A stretch of DNA of 7,836 bases from Campylobacteraceae bacterium. Lineage in GTDB: Bacteria > Campylobacterota > Campylobacteria > Campylobacterales > Sulfurospirillaceae. A program made the translations under genes and the position numbers. Shown one piece after another: positions 7,574-7,836 of this stretch. The stretch spans positions 1 through 7,836 of the forward strand of contig JALUMZ010000218.1 of assembly GCA_027055635.1 (NCBI GenBank), written 5' to 3'. The notes under the pieces are model-generated. The model saw only the letters and a list, made by a program, of their open reading frames with translations, ran no database searches and was not told the DNA's origin. Within the stretch, counting starts at the first letter, position 1. Each line of letters starts with the position of its first letter.

Positions 7574-7836
7574 ATGAATATACTTATGATATCTATTGGG
7601 GATAATATTTTATCAAGTCCGGTAGGTGGTGCACTGCAGAGACAGAAAAAATATGCAAAATTTTTAGGGTATATTGATATGATAGTGTATTCTCCAAAAT
7701 CAAATAATCTCAATACTAAACATTACAATAATCTGTCTATTTACCCAACAAAATCATTAAATATGATAACTTTTGCATATGATGTTGTTAAAATTGCAAA
7801 AGAGATAATAAAAAAAAGAACAATAAATATTATAAC
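7574..7836 (+). CDS. Glycosyltransferase family 4-like protein, N-terminal fragment (3'-truncated by window edge)
   Basis: An open frame of 87 complete codons runs off the window end. It begins MNILMISIGDNILSS, a first Rossmann beta strand, followed by a VGGALQRQKKYAKFL segment resembling the GT-B N-terminal glycine loop and helix. Later come DMIVYSPKS and SIYPTKSLNMITFAYDVVKIAKEI, a pattern I associate with GT4 polysaccharide glycosyltransferases, in which IYPTxS and a D-VKIAK helix precede a buried strand. If so, it would transfer a sugar from an NDP donor onto a lipid-linked intermediate at the cytoplasmic face of the membrane. The ATG is three bases after the preceding stop; no clear ribosome binding site is seen, so reinitiation after the upstream gene is possible. 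The stretch is very AT-rich (55 G+C in the last 216 bases by hand count). The catalytic C-terminal half is missing, so family membership is likely but not certain. Confidence 0.72.
   Translation, partial: MNILMISIGDNILSSPVGGALQRQKKYAKFLGYIDMIVYSPKSNNLNTKHYNNLSIYPTKSLNMITFAYDVVKIAKEIIKKRTINII

Noticed and set aside
1..7836. tRNA or rRNA genes, CRISPR arrays, insertion sequences, phage or toxin-antitoxin genes
   Set aside because: Nearly every base lies in the seven plus-strand genes. I saw no regularly spaced repeats, terminal inverted repeats, transposase motifs or cloverleaf-like sequence.

Overview
The window is a compact, one-strand stretch of low-GC bacterial DNA. It runs from the 3' end of a purine-biosynthesis gene into a nucleotide-sugar and surface-polysaccharide locus. 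Heavy use of ATA (Ile) and AGA (Arg) codons, the wording of the PurL start (MWSEHCSYKSS), and a CapI-type epimerase like those I know from Campylobacter-related bacteria suggest a member of Campylobacterota (Epsilonproteobacteria). This assignment is inferred from sequence style; no search was run.

Layout, all on the + strand: (1) purL, missing roughly its first 40 codons, fills 1-2114. (2) With no gap after the purL stop, a UDP-glucuronate 4-epimerase (2115-3164). (3) galE, overlapping the previous gene by 4 bases (3161-4171). (4) ugd, a UDP-glucose 6-dehydrogenase starting at TTG (4201-5397). (5) After a 51-base gap, a TviB/WbpO-type UDP-HexNAc 6-dehydrogenase (5449-6699). (6) A short, somewhat divergent SDR-family sugar epimerase/dehydratase (about 6701-7570). 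(7) The first 87 codons of a GT4-type glycosyltransferase, cut by the window end (7574 onward). The longest gap is 51 bases, and I see no convincing internal promoter or terminator, so the whole set is probably one operon or the distal part of one.

Read together, the sugar genes form an acidic-sugar supply module. GalE interconverts UDP-Glc/UDP-Gal and, from Cys297 in its pocket, probably also UDP-GlcNAc/UDP-GalNAc. Ugd oxidises UDP-Glc to UDP-GlcA, and the first epimerase turns that into UDP-GalA. The TviB-like enzyme oxidises UDP-GlcNAc or UDP-GalNAc to the N-acetylhexosaminuronate. The last SDR probably makes one further nucleotide sugar, and the glycosyltransferase starts the assembly part of the locus. 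The predicted product is a uronate-containing O-antigen, capsule or exopolysaccharide.

I did not find an undescribed system. This is a fairly standard polysaccharide precursor cluster; the points worth a second look are the predicted GalE bifunctionality, the divergent SDR, the zero-gap junction with purL, and the falling GC content across the window.
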